From positions 1-64,000 of the IMG/VR virus record IMGVR_UViG_3300017743_000005: 64,000 bases of DNA; one strand, given 5' to 3'. Positions 25,531 through 32,378 of the stretch are shown in pieces. The translations under genes and the position numbers were made by a program. The stretch is from a virus. The notes beneath the pieces are model-generated. The model ran no database searches. It was not told where the DNA came from and was given only the letters and a program-made list of their open reading frames with translations. The first letter of the stretch is position 1. Each line of letters opens with the position of its first letter.

Positions 25531-26145
25531 TCAACAAAATTCAAGTAATTCAGAATCTACCTTTTCTAAACGGTCATCTAGTTCCTTTAAATCAGACTCA
25601 AGTTCGTTTAATAATTCTTCTTTGTTTGGTAGATTCCATCTTTCAAATGATCCGTCTTCGTTTAGAAAGTCTGAATCTTTAGTAATATGTTCTTTTGATT
25701 CAACGAGTCTAATACGAGTTTCTGTTAAAAAACTTTTTTCATTTTCTAACATAGTTTTTTTCTCGTATGCTTCGTATGTTCCTGCTTCTTTTAATTTTTG
25801 TTCGTATTCTTGTACACAATCAAAGCACATTCCTTTCATTGCAAGCATTCTTTTGTCTAAATTCTTAGTAGGATCAACAGTACAAAGTTTTTTTGGGCAG
25901 TTAGGTGCTTCTCTTAAACTTTTACGAACCGTGTCCATTATAGTCTCAGTTCTTACTTTTGAGTTACTTCCAACCTGCTTCCATTCTTTTCCATCTTTGT
26001 CAGTCCAAACTTCTCCTGGTTGACGAATAACAAGTTCTTCAACTTCTCCTTCATATCCATGTACTTTTGGAAGTTCCTCACCCTCAAATAATTTACGTGA
26101 TCTACCAATCACATATTTCAAATCGTCTTTATCCATTTTAGCCAT
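25531..26145 (-). CDS. Unknown protein with CxxxxC/CxxC pairs upstream of terminase
   Basis: Start at ATG 26145 (MAKMDKDDLKYVIGRSRKLF) preferred over a TTG at 26181. The product is about 204 residues. Mid part: EVWTDKDGKEWKQVGSNSK, then cysteines in NCPKKLCT and GMCFDCVQEYE about 25 residues apart, which together could bind zinc. The C-terminal ~80 residues are a coiled coil. The position directly before the large terminase would fit a small terminase (gp16), but no gp16 signature is visible and a zinc site would be unusual for it. I keep it as unknown. Confidence 0.6.
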   Translation of the reverse strand: MAKMDKDDLKYVIGRSRKLFEGEELPKVHGYEGEVEELVIRQPGEVWTDKDGKEWKQVGSNSKVRTETIMDTVRKSLREAPNCPKKLCTVDPTKNLDKRMLAMKGMCFDCVQEYEQKLKEAGTYEAYEKKTMLENEKSFLTETRIRLVESKEHITKDSDFLNEDGSFERWNLPNKEELLNELESDLKELDDRLEKVDSELLEFC

Positions 26146-26184
26146 AACACTTATTATTCCACTTTTATTTAGTTTTGTCAAATA

Positions 26185-26586
26185 CTAATATAAATTTTTA
26201 AACTTTTTGATACATTCATCTAAGAAAATATTTATTAAAAAATTTTCATAACGAAACCGATGTTTCTTTCTTTGTGTATCTGTTAAATCATACTGCATAA
26301 AATATAATTTTTCACAACAATCTTCTTTTTTCCTAAGTCGGTCTGATATTGCTATTGTTATTTTTTTAATAGAAGCATATTCTTCACCATACCCATACAA
26401 ATAATAAACACATAATGAAACATTTTTAGCTTCATCGTTTATTGCATGAACAAATTCTCTATCAAGATATGTTATCGGTTGTGGAAGAATTGTCTTCTGT
26501 GATGTACGAAATCGTCTAGAAACATCACTAACAAGTTTCTCAATTTCCATTTCTTTCAGATAAATGTTTCCATTCAACTTGATCAC
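26185..26586 (-). CDS. Unknown protein (133 aa), GTG start
   Basis: A 133-residue protein starting with GTG at 26586, with a good AGGAG site 8 nt upstream. It is helical, with VSDVSRRFRTSQKTILPQPI, a Cys pair (DCCEKLYF) and a basic-aromatic C-terminus (RFRYENFLINIFLDECIKKF). It lies before the CxxC protein and terminase. No family is recognised. A small terminase or a transcription accessory factor are possible by position only. Confidence 0.55.
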   Translation of the reverse strand: MIKLNGNIYLKEMEIEKLVSDVSRRFRTSQKTILPQPITYLDREFVHAINDEAKNVSLCVYYLYGYGEEYASIKKITIAISDRLRKKEDCCEKLYFMQYDLTDTQRKKHRFRYENFLINIFLDECIKKFKNLY

Positions 26587-26597
26587 GATAAAATCTC

Positions 26598-26687
26598 CTA
26601 TATAATAATCGTATATGTACCCTGCTTTGCTACAAAGTTTGACTTTAACATAACATTTCCGATTACCACATCTATGAGTTTAATCAT
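26598..26687 (-). CDS. Possible 29-aa peptide in the gap
   Basis: A short frame ATG 26687 to TAG 26598 (MIKLIDVVIGNVMLKSNFVA...) overlaps the last codons of the DUF3008-containing gene and fills the gap before the GTG-started gene. AAGGG lies 5 nt upstream of its ATG, though that sequence also codes for the end of the previous protein. It could be a real small gene, or a leader that couples translation. Confidence 0.25.
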   Translation of the reverse strand: MIKLIDVVIGNVMLKSNFVAKQGTYTIII

Positions 26688-27942
26688 ATTTACCCTTCTT
26701 AAAATCTTTTCTATCGTATGATTTCTTACTCTTCATTGGTCTACTTTTGGGTAAGGTTTCTTTTCGTACTTTTTTATATGCGTCCAGTTTTGTCATCAAC
26801 TTTTTCTTTTTAGACTCCGACAATTTTTTTATTTTATGAACAAGCATTTTGATGTATTCTTTTTTACTACCACGACCTTTAAAATATGGACTTTGATCAC
26901 TAAGCATTTGTGCAATATCAAGCATTGCTTTTAATTCTTTTACATCTTCTTCATTTTCTTTGTTTTCATTCATTTCAGTCCATCCTGTTTTTGGTACAAA
27001 TTGATATCTTTCAAGTTCAACACCCTTTGGAGATAATACCATCAAAAATTCGTTTCCTTTAGCACGAACTTTTTTGAAAGTAAATTTGTCGTTTGGGTAT
27101 TCTTGCTTCCACTGTTTCTTTATTTCGTTTGCAGTTTTGTAACTAATCTGCTCCGATATGGTTGATTCCGTTGGTACTTTTTCAGGTAAGTCATCGTGTT
27201 TTGTTTTTGCTAGTTTTTTGGCATCCTTTTTGGTCATCCCACTTGCGATTTTCTCAATCTTTGCGTATAAACCACTACCTACATCAGTCTTTTCCAATTC
27301 ACCATTATTGTATGCGTGTACCATTCCGAATAATCTCTGTTGTGATTTAGAATTTGCTTTTTCATTTATTGGTCCATCGAGTTTTGTGAATTCTACATAG
27401 TACAAATCTTTTTTTGGTAAATGAAAAATCTTGCCACCAACTTTATCTGTGTGATTTAAGGCTTCTTTTTTATCTTTGAAGCAAAATGGTTTTAGTTTTC
27501 CGTTAACATAACGTGCAGATACTTCTAATTTAGAATCGTTAACACTTAATGTATAAACTCCGTGTTTTTTCAGTACACTTGACTCATTTACCTTTTCATT
27601 TTCCTTGTTTCGTACTCTCTTTAGTCTTTCTTTTTCTTTAAGTTTTACCACCGGCATAAGTTTTCTTGAAATCTTATTAAGAACTGCCTTTTTAGATACG
27701 AGTTTCTTATCAATCATTTCTTTCTGACTCAATGACAAATTAGAATATTTTTTTCCTCCTGTCATTTTTTTTACGATTATATTTTTTGCAGTTTTATCTG
27801 CCACTTTTTTAAGTTGATCGGTAGTCTTCATTCGTTTTGCACGAATTCTTTTTTTAATGGCACGTTTCCGTGCAGTTCGTTTTGCAGATCTTGCTAATTT
27901 AATTCTAGCTGCTCTTGACAATCTTTTCTCGGATACACTCAC
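26680..27942 (-). CDS. Basic protein with DUF3008-like domain
   Basis: A 420-residue, very lysine/arginine-rich protein with GTG start at 27942 and a GAGG site 9 nt upstream. Residues 1-110 are extremely basic (SRAARIKLARSAKRTARKRA). A central block, residues ~200-250, matches the DUF3008 pattern: KSQQRLFGMVHAYNNGE, then SGMTKKDAKKLAKTKHDDLP. The end is again basic (RPMKSKKSYDRKDFKKGKYD). A DNA- or RNA-binding role, or a protein packed with the genome, is plausible from charge; function is not known. It starts 3 nt after the ligase-fusion gene. Confidence 0.7.
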   Translation of the reverse strand: MSVSEKRLSRAARIKLARSAKRTARKRAIKKRIRAKRMKTTDQLKKVADKTAKNIIVKKMTGGKKYSNLSLSQKEMIDKKLVSKKAVLNKISRKLMPVVKLKEKERLKRVRNKENEKVNESSVLKKHGVYTLSVNDSKLEVSARYVNGKLKPFCFKDKKEALNHTDKVGGKIFHLPKKDLYYVEFTKLDGPINEKANSKSQQRLFGMVHAYNNGELEKTDVGSGLYAKIEKIASGMTKKDAKKLAKTKHDDLPEKVPTESTISEQISYKTANEIKKQWKQEYPNDKFTFKKVRAKGNEFLMVLSPKGVELERYQFVPKTGWTEMNENKENEEDVKELKAMLDIAQMLSDQSPYFKGRGSKKEYIKMLVHKIKKLSESKKKKLMTKLDAYKKVRKETLPKSRPMKSKKSYDRKDFKKGKYD

Positions 27943-27945
27943 AAT

Positions 27946-30444
27946 TTAAAACCTCATTATTCCCATAATTTGATTTATAGGAGCAAATGTTCCCGTGAGT
28001 TTATATGTTCCACCTTTATATTGAAATACAACTCCTTCACTTGGTGCGATTACTTTTGCTCCACCAATCGCAGTTAATCTATCAAGATTTTTGAAAAGTT
28101 TTGCTATATCTTTTTTAAACTTATCAGGTGATTCCACCGAACTAATCTTTTTTGCTTTTAAAGTTTTAGTGTGTGCATCGAGTGCCTTTGCTATATCATC
28201 ACTTCCACCAGCAGCCACAAATCCTTTAACATTTTGCAGAACTTCTGCTCCGAGTTTTAAAAATATGAATTGGAAAGGCCACATATTTGCTTCAAATTGC
28301 TTTACCGTGTCTTCTTTTTCAAACTTGGTAACCCAAGCAAGCAACTTGGGTTGTTCAGATAATTCTTTTTTAATTGTAGTAATTTTATTAGACTTATCGT
28401 TATATGCCCAACGACCAATAAGTGCTTCGTATACTTTTGCAGGAAATATCTCTTTTAATTTGCTTTGTTGCTTATTCAAAAGATTTCTCCACCACGCATC
28501 GTGATACTTCATTACTTTATCGTTGTCTTTTAATTTAAATTCTTTTTTAAGTTTGTCAATCATCGCAGAATATTTTTTAAACGAATCACCAAATGTTTTG
28601 CTTTTAGGAAGTTCCACTACAATTGGTGCATTCAACGAATACCGACTTTGAACATCTGCATTGATTTGTTTGAGCATTCCACTTAACATACGAGCAGAAT
28701 CTTTTAATTCACTTGTTATGTCGTTTCCATCAGAATCTTCTGAAACTGGTTTTCCTGCGGAATTGTATGCTTGTGTTCCGTGAAAAACCAACATATCTAC
28801 ATTTTGAGGAATAACATTCTGTGTAGCAGGTGTCATAACCTCTATGTTCATAAATCGTTCACCTTCTTTAAATACTTTATTTTTTTGTGCATCGGATAAC
28901 TTTGAAATTGCTGATTCTAAATCTTTAACTGCACTTACGAACGCATCACGAATGTTTTCAGGACGATCCGCAAAAATGTTTTCAAACTGAGTAACATCAG
29001 GTGCAGCTGCACCTGCGTTTTTCAAATGACCTTGGTTTCTCGCCGAGACCAACTTTCCATCTTTCCAAGAGAACATCAAATTTTGACCATCAAGTTTTTC
29101 AGTAACTTCCTTTTCAACATTAAGTTCACCTGCAAGTGACCTACGAATCATTTCTTTTAAATCGGCAAACGTTAAATCTTTATCATCAAATGGGTGACTC
29201 ATATGACCAGCTGCACCACCTTCACTTAAAAGTTTTCCTTCACTTACCTGCCCATGAACTCCTATCTTTATCTTATCTTGCTTTTCGTTTTTTTCTATAT
29301 CAATGACGTTATCTGTTTTTAAATTTTCATCACCTTGTTCATCTTTTTTACGTATAGAATCTTCCGCACCAATGAAATCAACGAGTTTAAATCCTGCGGT
29401 TTCTGCGACTTCTTTAATAAAATTAAACCAAGCATTATATGCTTTTAATGTTTCTTCAATATTAATTTGATTAGTAGGTGAACCTACATCAATGGCACCT
29501 GCTGGATAATAAGAAACCGCCGGAACGGGTCCAGAATATTCACCAAAATGACGATAGTCTCTATCTTGACCTACATTGTTTTTTCCAAGTAAGTAATTTA
29601 ATACATCATAACCAATATCAGTTGCATCATTATTAGCAAACTTTCTGTAATTACCCGAAGTATAAAATCCACTTGGTCCATCATCAACCATTGATTTACC
29701 CTGTGAAGATATTGAACTTATTTCATTTAATATACTTGGAAGTGTTTCAACAAGTTTTTCAAACTTTGGATATTCATTTAGAAAATTTTCAAAAATTTCT
29801 TCGTTTTCAAATAATGTTCCGAACTTCTTAGTGAGATACTTAAATATTTTTTCGTCATACCAACCGAACAATTCTTTAAATGCAGTTTTTTTAGTATCCT
29901 GATCAAATGTAGTTTTTCCAAGTAATTCTCGTATCCTAGTTCCACTTACTTCTTTTCCTAAAACTTTTATGCTTACATGGGGTGCGATCATTAAGTATGC
30001 ACCATCACGATAACCCACTTCTGCTTTTCCTTCCCACGGACGGAAGAACTTTCCTTTGCTTAATCTATCTGCATCTTTTTTTCCAACTAAAAAAACAGCA
30101 GATGTGGTTTTTTCATCGTGTCGTTTCAATATCTCTTCTGCTTTATATGGATTTTTAACTTTGGAAATGTTTCGCACACCGTGCTTTGCCCATATTAATT
30201 TCTTTGCATTATAATCCAACGGACTATCAATAGAATTCGTTTTATCACTTGTTGCAACCCATGCTTCATCGAATTGCTTTTCAAACCATTTATATGTCTT
30301 ATAGTGATGCAATCCAGCAGGTTGAAATCTACCAGAATATATTCCAATTACTTTTTGTATGCTTGATTCTTCTGTGAGAATATCATTTACCATATACTCG
30401 GTTAACTTACATACATAAGAAGATTTGTTGTCAATCGGGTTCAT
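27946..30444 (-). CDS. Nucleotidyltransferase-ligase fusion protein
   Basis: An 832-residue protein with two catalytic parts. Residues ~30-200 form an HxGH-type adenylyl/cytidylyltransferase domain: GRFQPAGLHHYKTY (38-51), VFLVGKKDADRLS, and EVSGTRIRELL (~167-177, the ISSTxxR-type motif). The HxGH box reads GLHH. Residues ~400-832 carry covalent nucleotidyltransferase (ligase) motifs: EKLDGQN with K450 (motif I), SARNQGHLKN (Ia), FMNIEVM (III-like), SEGVV with E803 (IV) and TYKLTG with K815 (V). An NMN-adenylyltransferase-like domain and an RNA/DNA-ligase-like domain in one chain suggest nucleotide-linked nucleic-acid repair, but the substrate is unknown. It overlaps the preceding gene by one base. 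Confidence 0.75.
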   Translation of the reverse strand: MNPIDNKSSYVCKLTEYMVNDILTEESSIQKVIGIYSGRFQPAGLHHYKTYKWFEKQFDEAWVATSDKTNSIDSPLDYNAKKLIWAKHGVRNISKVKNPYKAEEILKRHDEKTTSAVFLVGKKDADRLSKGKFFRPWEGKAEVGYRDGAYLMIAPHVSIKVLGKEVSGTRIRELLGKTTFDQDTKKTAFKELFGWYDEKIFKYLTKKFGTLFENEEIFENFLNEYPKFEKLVETLPSILNEISSISSQGKSMVDDGPSGFYTSGNYRKFANNDATDIGYDVLNYLLGKNNVGQDRDYRHFGEYSGPVPAVSYYPAGAIDVGSPTNQINIEETLKAYNAWFNFIKEVAETAGFKLVDFIGAEDSIRKKDEQGDENLKTDNVIDIEKNEKQDKIKIGVHGQVSEGKLLSEGGAAGHMSHPFDDKDLTFADLKEMIRRSLAGELNVEKEVTEKLDGQNLMFSWKDGKLVSARNQGHLKNAGAAAPDVTQFENIFADRPENIRDAFVSAVKDLESAISKLSDAQKNKVFKEGERFMNIEVMTPATQNVIPQNVDMLVFHGTQAYNSAGKPVSEDSDGNDITSELKDSARMLSGMLKQINADVQSRYSLNAPIVVELPKSKTFGDSFKKYSAMIDKLKKEFKLKDNDKVMKYHDAWWRNLLNKQQSKLKEIFPAKVYEALIGRWAYNDKSNKITTIKKELSEQPKLLAWVTKFEKEDTVKQFEANMWPFQFIFLKLGAEVLQNVKGFVAAGGSDDIAKALDAHTKTLKAKKISSVESPDKFKKDIAKLFKNLDRLTAIGGAKVIAPSEGVVFQYKGGTYKLTGTFAPINQIMGIMRF

Positions 30445-30971
30445 TACTTTTTAACTATCTCAGATAATATATTACGAATTTGTTTTCTAAGTTTTTGTTC
30501 GTACACTTTTCGTGTAACGAAGTTGTTAAATTCACCTTTTGTCATATTTGCAAGTTCATCTGCCATTTCTTCAAATCCTTTTCTTTTCAAAAACTTAATA
30601 ACCTTGTCTTTTGCTTTAAGTATGCTTGTATGTAATCCAGACATAAAATTAAGTGCTTTTTTGTATTCAGGACTTGTTAGTTTTATTTCATTTGTTTTTT
30701 TCATTTTTGATTCCTCGTATTGAGACATATAAAAATCTTCATCAGATGCAGCTGCTTGAAAATCACGATATGCTTGTTCTGCCTTTTTTCCGACTAATAT
30801 TACTTTTCCTTTTGGGTAATAAAGTATTTCATCACCCTTCTTAAATTTTACTTCACCTTTACGCAATCTTCGTTGAACTGGTAATCTTTGTTCACCTGAA
30901 ACCCCATCGTACTTTGACTTCATCCAAAACGGATCGTCTTTATATCGGTTATACTCAAATACATTACTCAT
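30444..30971 (-). CDS. Unknown basic protein (175 aa)
   Basis: A 175-residue protein. The N-terminal half has FEYNRYKDDPFWMKSKYDG and a KKGDEILYYPKGKVILVGKK beta segment, like a small SH3-like barrel. The C-terminal half is helical and basic, ending YEQKLRKQIRNILSEIVKK. This tail resembles the N-terminal helices of several core proteins in this window. Its stop overlaps the ATG of the ligase-fusion gene by one base, so the two are coupled. No family is recognised. Confidence 0.6.
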   Translation of the reverse strand: MSNVFEYNRYKDDPFWMKSKYDGVSGEQRLPVQRRLRKGEVKFKKGDEILYYPKGKVILVGKKAEQAYRDFQAAASDEDFYMSQYEESKMKKTNEIKLTSPEYKKALNFMSGLHTSILKAKDKVIKFLKRKGFEEMADELANMTKGEFNNFVTRKVYEQKLRKQIRNILSEIVKK

Positions 30972-30974
30972 AGT

Positions 30975-31301
30975 TTATCCTTCTATATAATCCTCAGGTT
31001 TTTTACTTTTTATATTCTTCTTACACGCTTCTTTTTTTTCAAAATACATATATGGTGCATTTTTTAAATACCAAGAAGTACAATGATATATCGTACCACT
31101 TAATATAGGACCTTCGGATGATGGTGACTCGGTAAATGATCCAATGAATTCATAGTCATCTTTGTTATTCATAAATTTTTTTGATATCTTAATTGACCAC
31201 GATTCATTTCCACTTGTTCGTGTTTCATAACTCAACTTGTCTCCTGACTTTGCCAATTCAAGTTGATATCTTTCACCTAAACTTTCTGTTGTTTGTTTCA
31301 T
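30975..31301 (-). CDS. Unknown small protein (108 aa)
   Basis: A 108-residue protein (MKQTTESLGERYQLELAKSG to PEDYIEG). The centre is beta-like (NESWSIKISKKFMNNK; YEFIGSFTE), with cysteines in YHCTSWYL and EACKK. It starts on the last base of the kinase gene and ends 3 nt before the next gene. It belongs to the kinase-ligase group by spacing only. Confidence 0.55.
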   Translation of the reverse strand: MKQTTESLGERYQLELAKSGDKLSYETRTSGNESWSIKISKKFMNNKDDYEFIGSFTESPSSEGPILSGTIYHCTSWYLKNAPYMYFEKKEACKKNIKSKKPEDYIEG

Positions 31302-32335
31302 TAATCAAATTTTTCAGACTTAATTTTCATGTAAAAACGAGTAAATTCATCACTATCAAGTTCCAAACTCTCAACAAGTCTAGATAATACGGCAAGATTT
31401 CTTTGTGGAGATAAATTAAACTTTTCTATAATAAAAATTGTTCTACTTAAATATCTTTCTAAATCGGCAGGTAACATTGCTTTATCGATTTCTGCTATTA
31501 ACTCTTCTCGTAGACGATTTTTTCTGTCACCACTCTTGCTCATTTTATCATGCTTCATCATCAAAGTAATCCATTGTTTACCAATAGGATTTCTAATCGG
31601 GTTTCCGATAAATTTCGCAGTTGCTTTTAATATAAAAGGAGCAAGATTAAGTTTACCTGGTTTTGTTTTGCTTCTTAAATCTTCAGAGTTATCAATGATC
31701 GTGAAATTTTGCTTGAATACACTTTGAAATTTTCCCATATTCTTTTGAACATCTTTCCATATAACATCCACAATTTTACGTGGAAGTTTTCTTGCACGAA
31801 AAGCATTTCGTTGTTGTGCAACTTCAAGTGTTGTATTAACGAATACCATGTAACAATCATATCCAAGTTTTTCCAACTCTTTCTTTTGCTTGGATATTTT
31901 AGCATAATCATCACCTGTTCCATCAACAATAACACCCAACCTACCATTTTTGTAATGCTCGTATTGTTTGAGCATAATGTTTTTGGCACGTGAACGAATT
32001 GAGTTTGGATCATCACTTGTTATTTGTTGAAACACATCATCATCAAGTGAACCCAAATCTAAACTATGTCCTGCTTTTTTCAACAAATGCTCAAACGAAC
32101 TATCACTATTTACTATTTTTAATCCAGTTGAAGTTAATGACTTTACTTCGGGTGTTGTATTAAAAACGGTATCTACAACTGCTGATTTGCCTGCACCAGG
32201 ACCACCTGCTAAAAACACTGCTTTTAAAATACCAGGATCATATACACCCTCAACGAGTGTAAAATATCCCTTGCGAAGACCGGCCTTGATAAGACTTTCT
32301 TCTTGGACTTCTTGATTTTCTTCGGAATTGCTCAT
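31301..32335 (-). CDS. P-loop kinase (polynucleotide kinase/zeta-toxin-like)
   Basis: A 344-residue protein. The N-terminal kinase domain has AGGPGAGKSAV (Walker A, ~45-55), an acceptor-site-like KIVNSDSSFEHLL, VIVDGTGDD (Walker B, ~133-141), FVNTTLEVAQQRNAFRARKL with a lid Arg pair, and a C-terminal helical region (~230-344) of unknown role. The arrangement matches the Pnkp 5'-kinase/zeta-toxin/AAA_33 group, which phosphorylate nucleic acid 5' ends, sugars or amino-sugars. Position near a ligase-like gene makes a nucleic acid substrate attractive, but this is an inference. A zeta-type toxin without visible antitoxin is the alternative. Confidence 0.7.
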   Translation of the reverse strand: MSNSEENQEVQEESLIKAGLRKGYFTLVEGVYDPGILKAVFLAGGPGAGKSAVVDTVFNTTPEVKSLTSTGLKIVNSDSSFEHLLKKAGHSLDLGSLDDDVFQQITSDDPNSIRSRAKNIMLKQYEHYKNGRLGVIVDGTGDDYAKISKQKKELEKLGYDCYMVFVNTTLEVAQQRNAFRARKLPRKIVDVIWKDVQKNMGKFQSVFKQNFTIIDNSEDLRSKTKPGKLNLAPFILKATAKFIGNPIRNPIGKQWITLMMKHDKMSKSGDRKNRLREELIAEIDKAMLPADLERYLSRTIFIIEKFNLSPQRNLAVLSRLVESLELDSDEFTRFYMKIKSEKFD

Positions 32336-32378
32336 AAATACACTTCAGGTACATAATAAATATATATCTAAATATGTT

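Noticed and set aside
31301-32335. Toxin-antitoxin (zeta/epsilon) module
   Set aside because: The kinase matches the broad P-loop group, but no epsilon-like antitoxin is next to it; neighbours are a small beta-like protein and Rad50.
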